A stretch of 6,149 nucleotides of DNA from HGM04593 sp045644465 (GTDB taxonomy: Bacteria > Bacteroidota > Bacteroidia > Bacteroidales > Bacteroidaceae), in assembly GCA_045644465.1 (NCBI GenBank), contig JAZRGV010000046.1, forward strand, positions 1 to 6,149. Direction: 5' to 3'. Both the position numbers and the translations under genes were made by a program. Positions 5,862 to 6,149 of the stretch are shown one piece after another. The first letter of the stretch is position 1, and every line of letters starts with the position of its first letter. The notes under the pieces were generated by a model. The model saw only the letters and a list, made by a program, of their open reading frames with translations. It did no database searches and was not told where the DNA came from.

Positions 5862-6149
5862 TTATTTTACCATAACCTTTTTACCGTTTACTATGTAAAT
5901 TCCACGTTCAAGGTTTTCGGTATCAATGATGCGGTTACCCTTAATGTCATAAACAGTTTTTTCTTTATTTACAGCTTCAACGTCGTCAATTGCAGTATCA
6001 TCTAAAATAAATGTACCCTCAATGGTAATATCCTTTGCCGGCATTGTCGTTGGTGCTTCGCTCCAGCCACTGAAGGTGTATCCCTCTTTTGTTGGTTGTT
6101 CGCGTAAGGTGATTTCGCTACCATAGGCAATGCTGTCAGTTGCGAACAC
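5862..6149 (-). CDS. C-terminal fragment of a modular surface/secreted protein (Listeria-Bacteroides repeat plus sorting-like tail)
   Basis: The frame is open to the window edge, so this is a partial gene. The last in-window codon (6147-6149, GTG) is an internal valine rather than a start. The 95 visible residues fall into two parts. Residues 1-47 are most of a Listeria-Bacteroides (Flg_new/InlB B-type) repeat, with EGYTFSGW (22-29) and MPAKDITIEGTF (36-47). Residues 52-95 resemble the C-terminal sorting-like domain common in Bacteroidales surface proteins, with VYDIKGNRI (66-74), GIYIVNGKKV (83-92) and a basic end MVK. In Porphyromonas-type organisms such tails direct type IX secretion; many gut species carry the tail without a proven T9SS. 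The missing N-terminal part is often a leucine-rich BspA-like region or more repeats, but that is a guess here. It is convergent with thioredoxin and ends 12 bp from the shared terminator. Confidence 0.8.
   Translation of the reverse strand: MFATDSIAYGSEITLREQPTKEGYTFSGWSEAPTTMPAKDITIEGTFILDDTAIDDVEAVNKEKTVYDIKGNRIIDTENLERGIYIVNGKKVMVK

Noticed and set aside
6147..6149. GTG at the window edge as the start of a small 95-residue protein
   Set aside because: The sequence begins in the middle of a Listeria-Bacteroides repeat, so the gene continues beyond the window and the GTG encodes an internal valine.
1..6149. CRISPR array, tRNA, rRNA or phage integration site
   Set aside because: No regularly spaced direct repeats, no cloverleaf-like segment with conserved T-arm, and no integrase or att-like duplication were seen.

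Overview
The window looks like chromosomal DNA from a Bacteroidales bacterium (Bacteroides/Prevotella-like). The reasons are a GH84 hexosaminidase that closely resembles the Bacteroides thetaiotaomicron enzyme, AT-rich leaders without Shine-Dalgarno sequences, and a surface protein whose end combines a Listeria-Bacteroides repeat with a C-terminal sorting-like domain. The genus cannot be fixed from this piece alone.

Layout, left to right. Positions 1-139 are the right end of an IS3-family (IS150-like) insertion sequence: the last 32 codons of its transposase and the right terminal inverted repeat. It abuts what looks like half of a rho-independent terminator (141-158). Positions 178-5194 hold three tightly spaced minus-strand genes, transcribed in the order DASS/SLC13 inner-membrane anion symporter (3722-5194), DcaP-like outer-membrane porin (2407-3705), and secreted GH84 beta-N-acetylglucosaminidase (178-2394). 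The gaps are 16 and 12 bp, so this is very probably one operon. A 199-bp AT-rich divergent intergenic region (5195-5393) separates it from a plus-strand thioredoxin gene (5394-5753). A strong bidirectional hairpin terminator (5809-5849) follows. It is shared with a convergent minus-strand gene (5862-6149) that is cut by the window edge and encodes the C-terminus of a modular surface or secreted protein.

How the genes may work together. The porin and symporter form a plausible two-membrane route for a small organic anion (established family roles; the substrate is inferred). The third gene adds a periplasmic enzyme that releases GlcNAc. A glycosidase co-transcribed with a carboxylate-type transporter and a general porin, rather than with SusC/SusD, is the most interesting biology here. 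The most interesting structural feature is the IS junction, which seems to split the operon's terminator. I found no CRISPR array, tRNA, rRNA or clearly new defence system.
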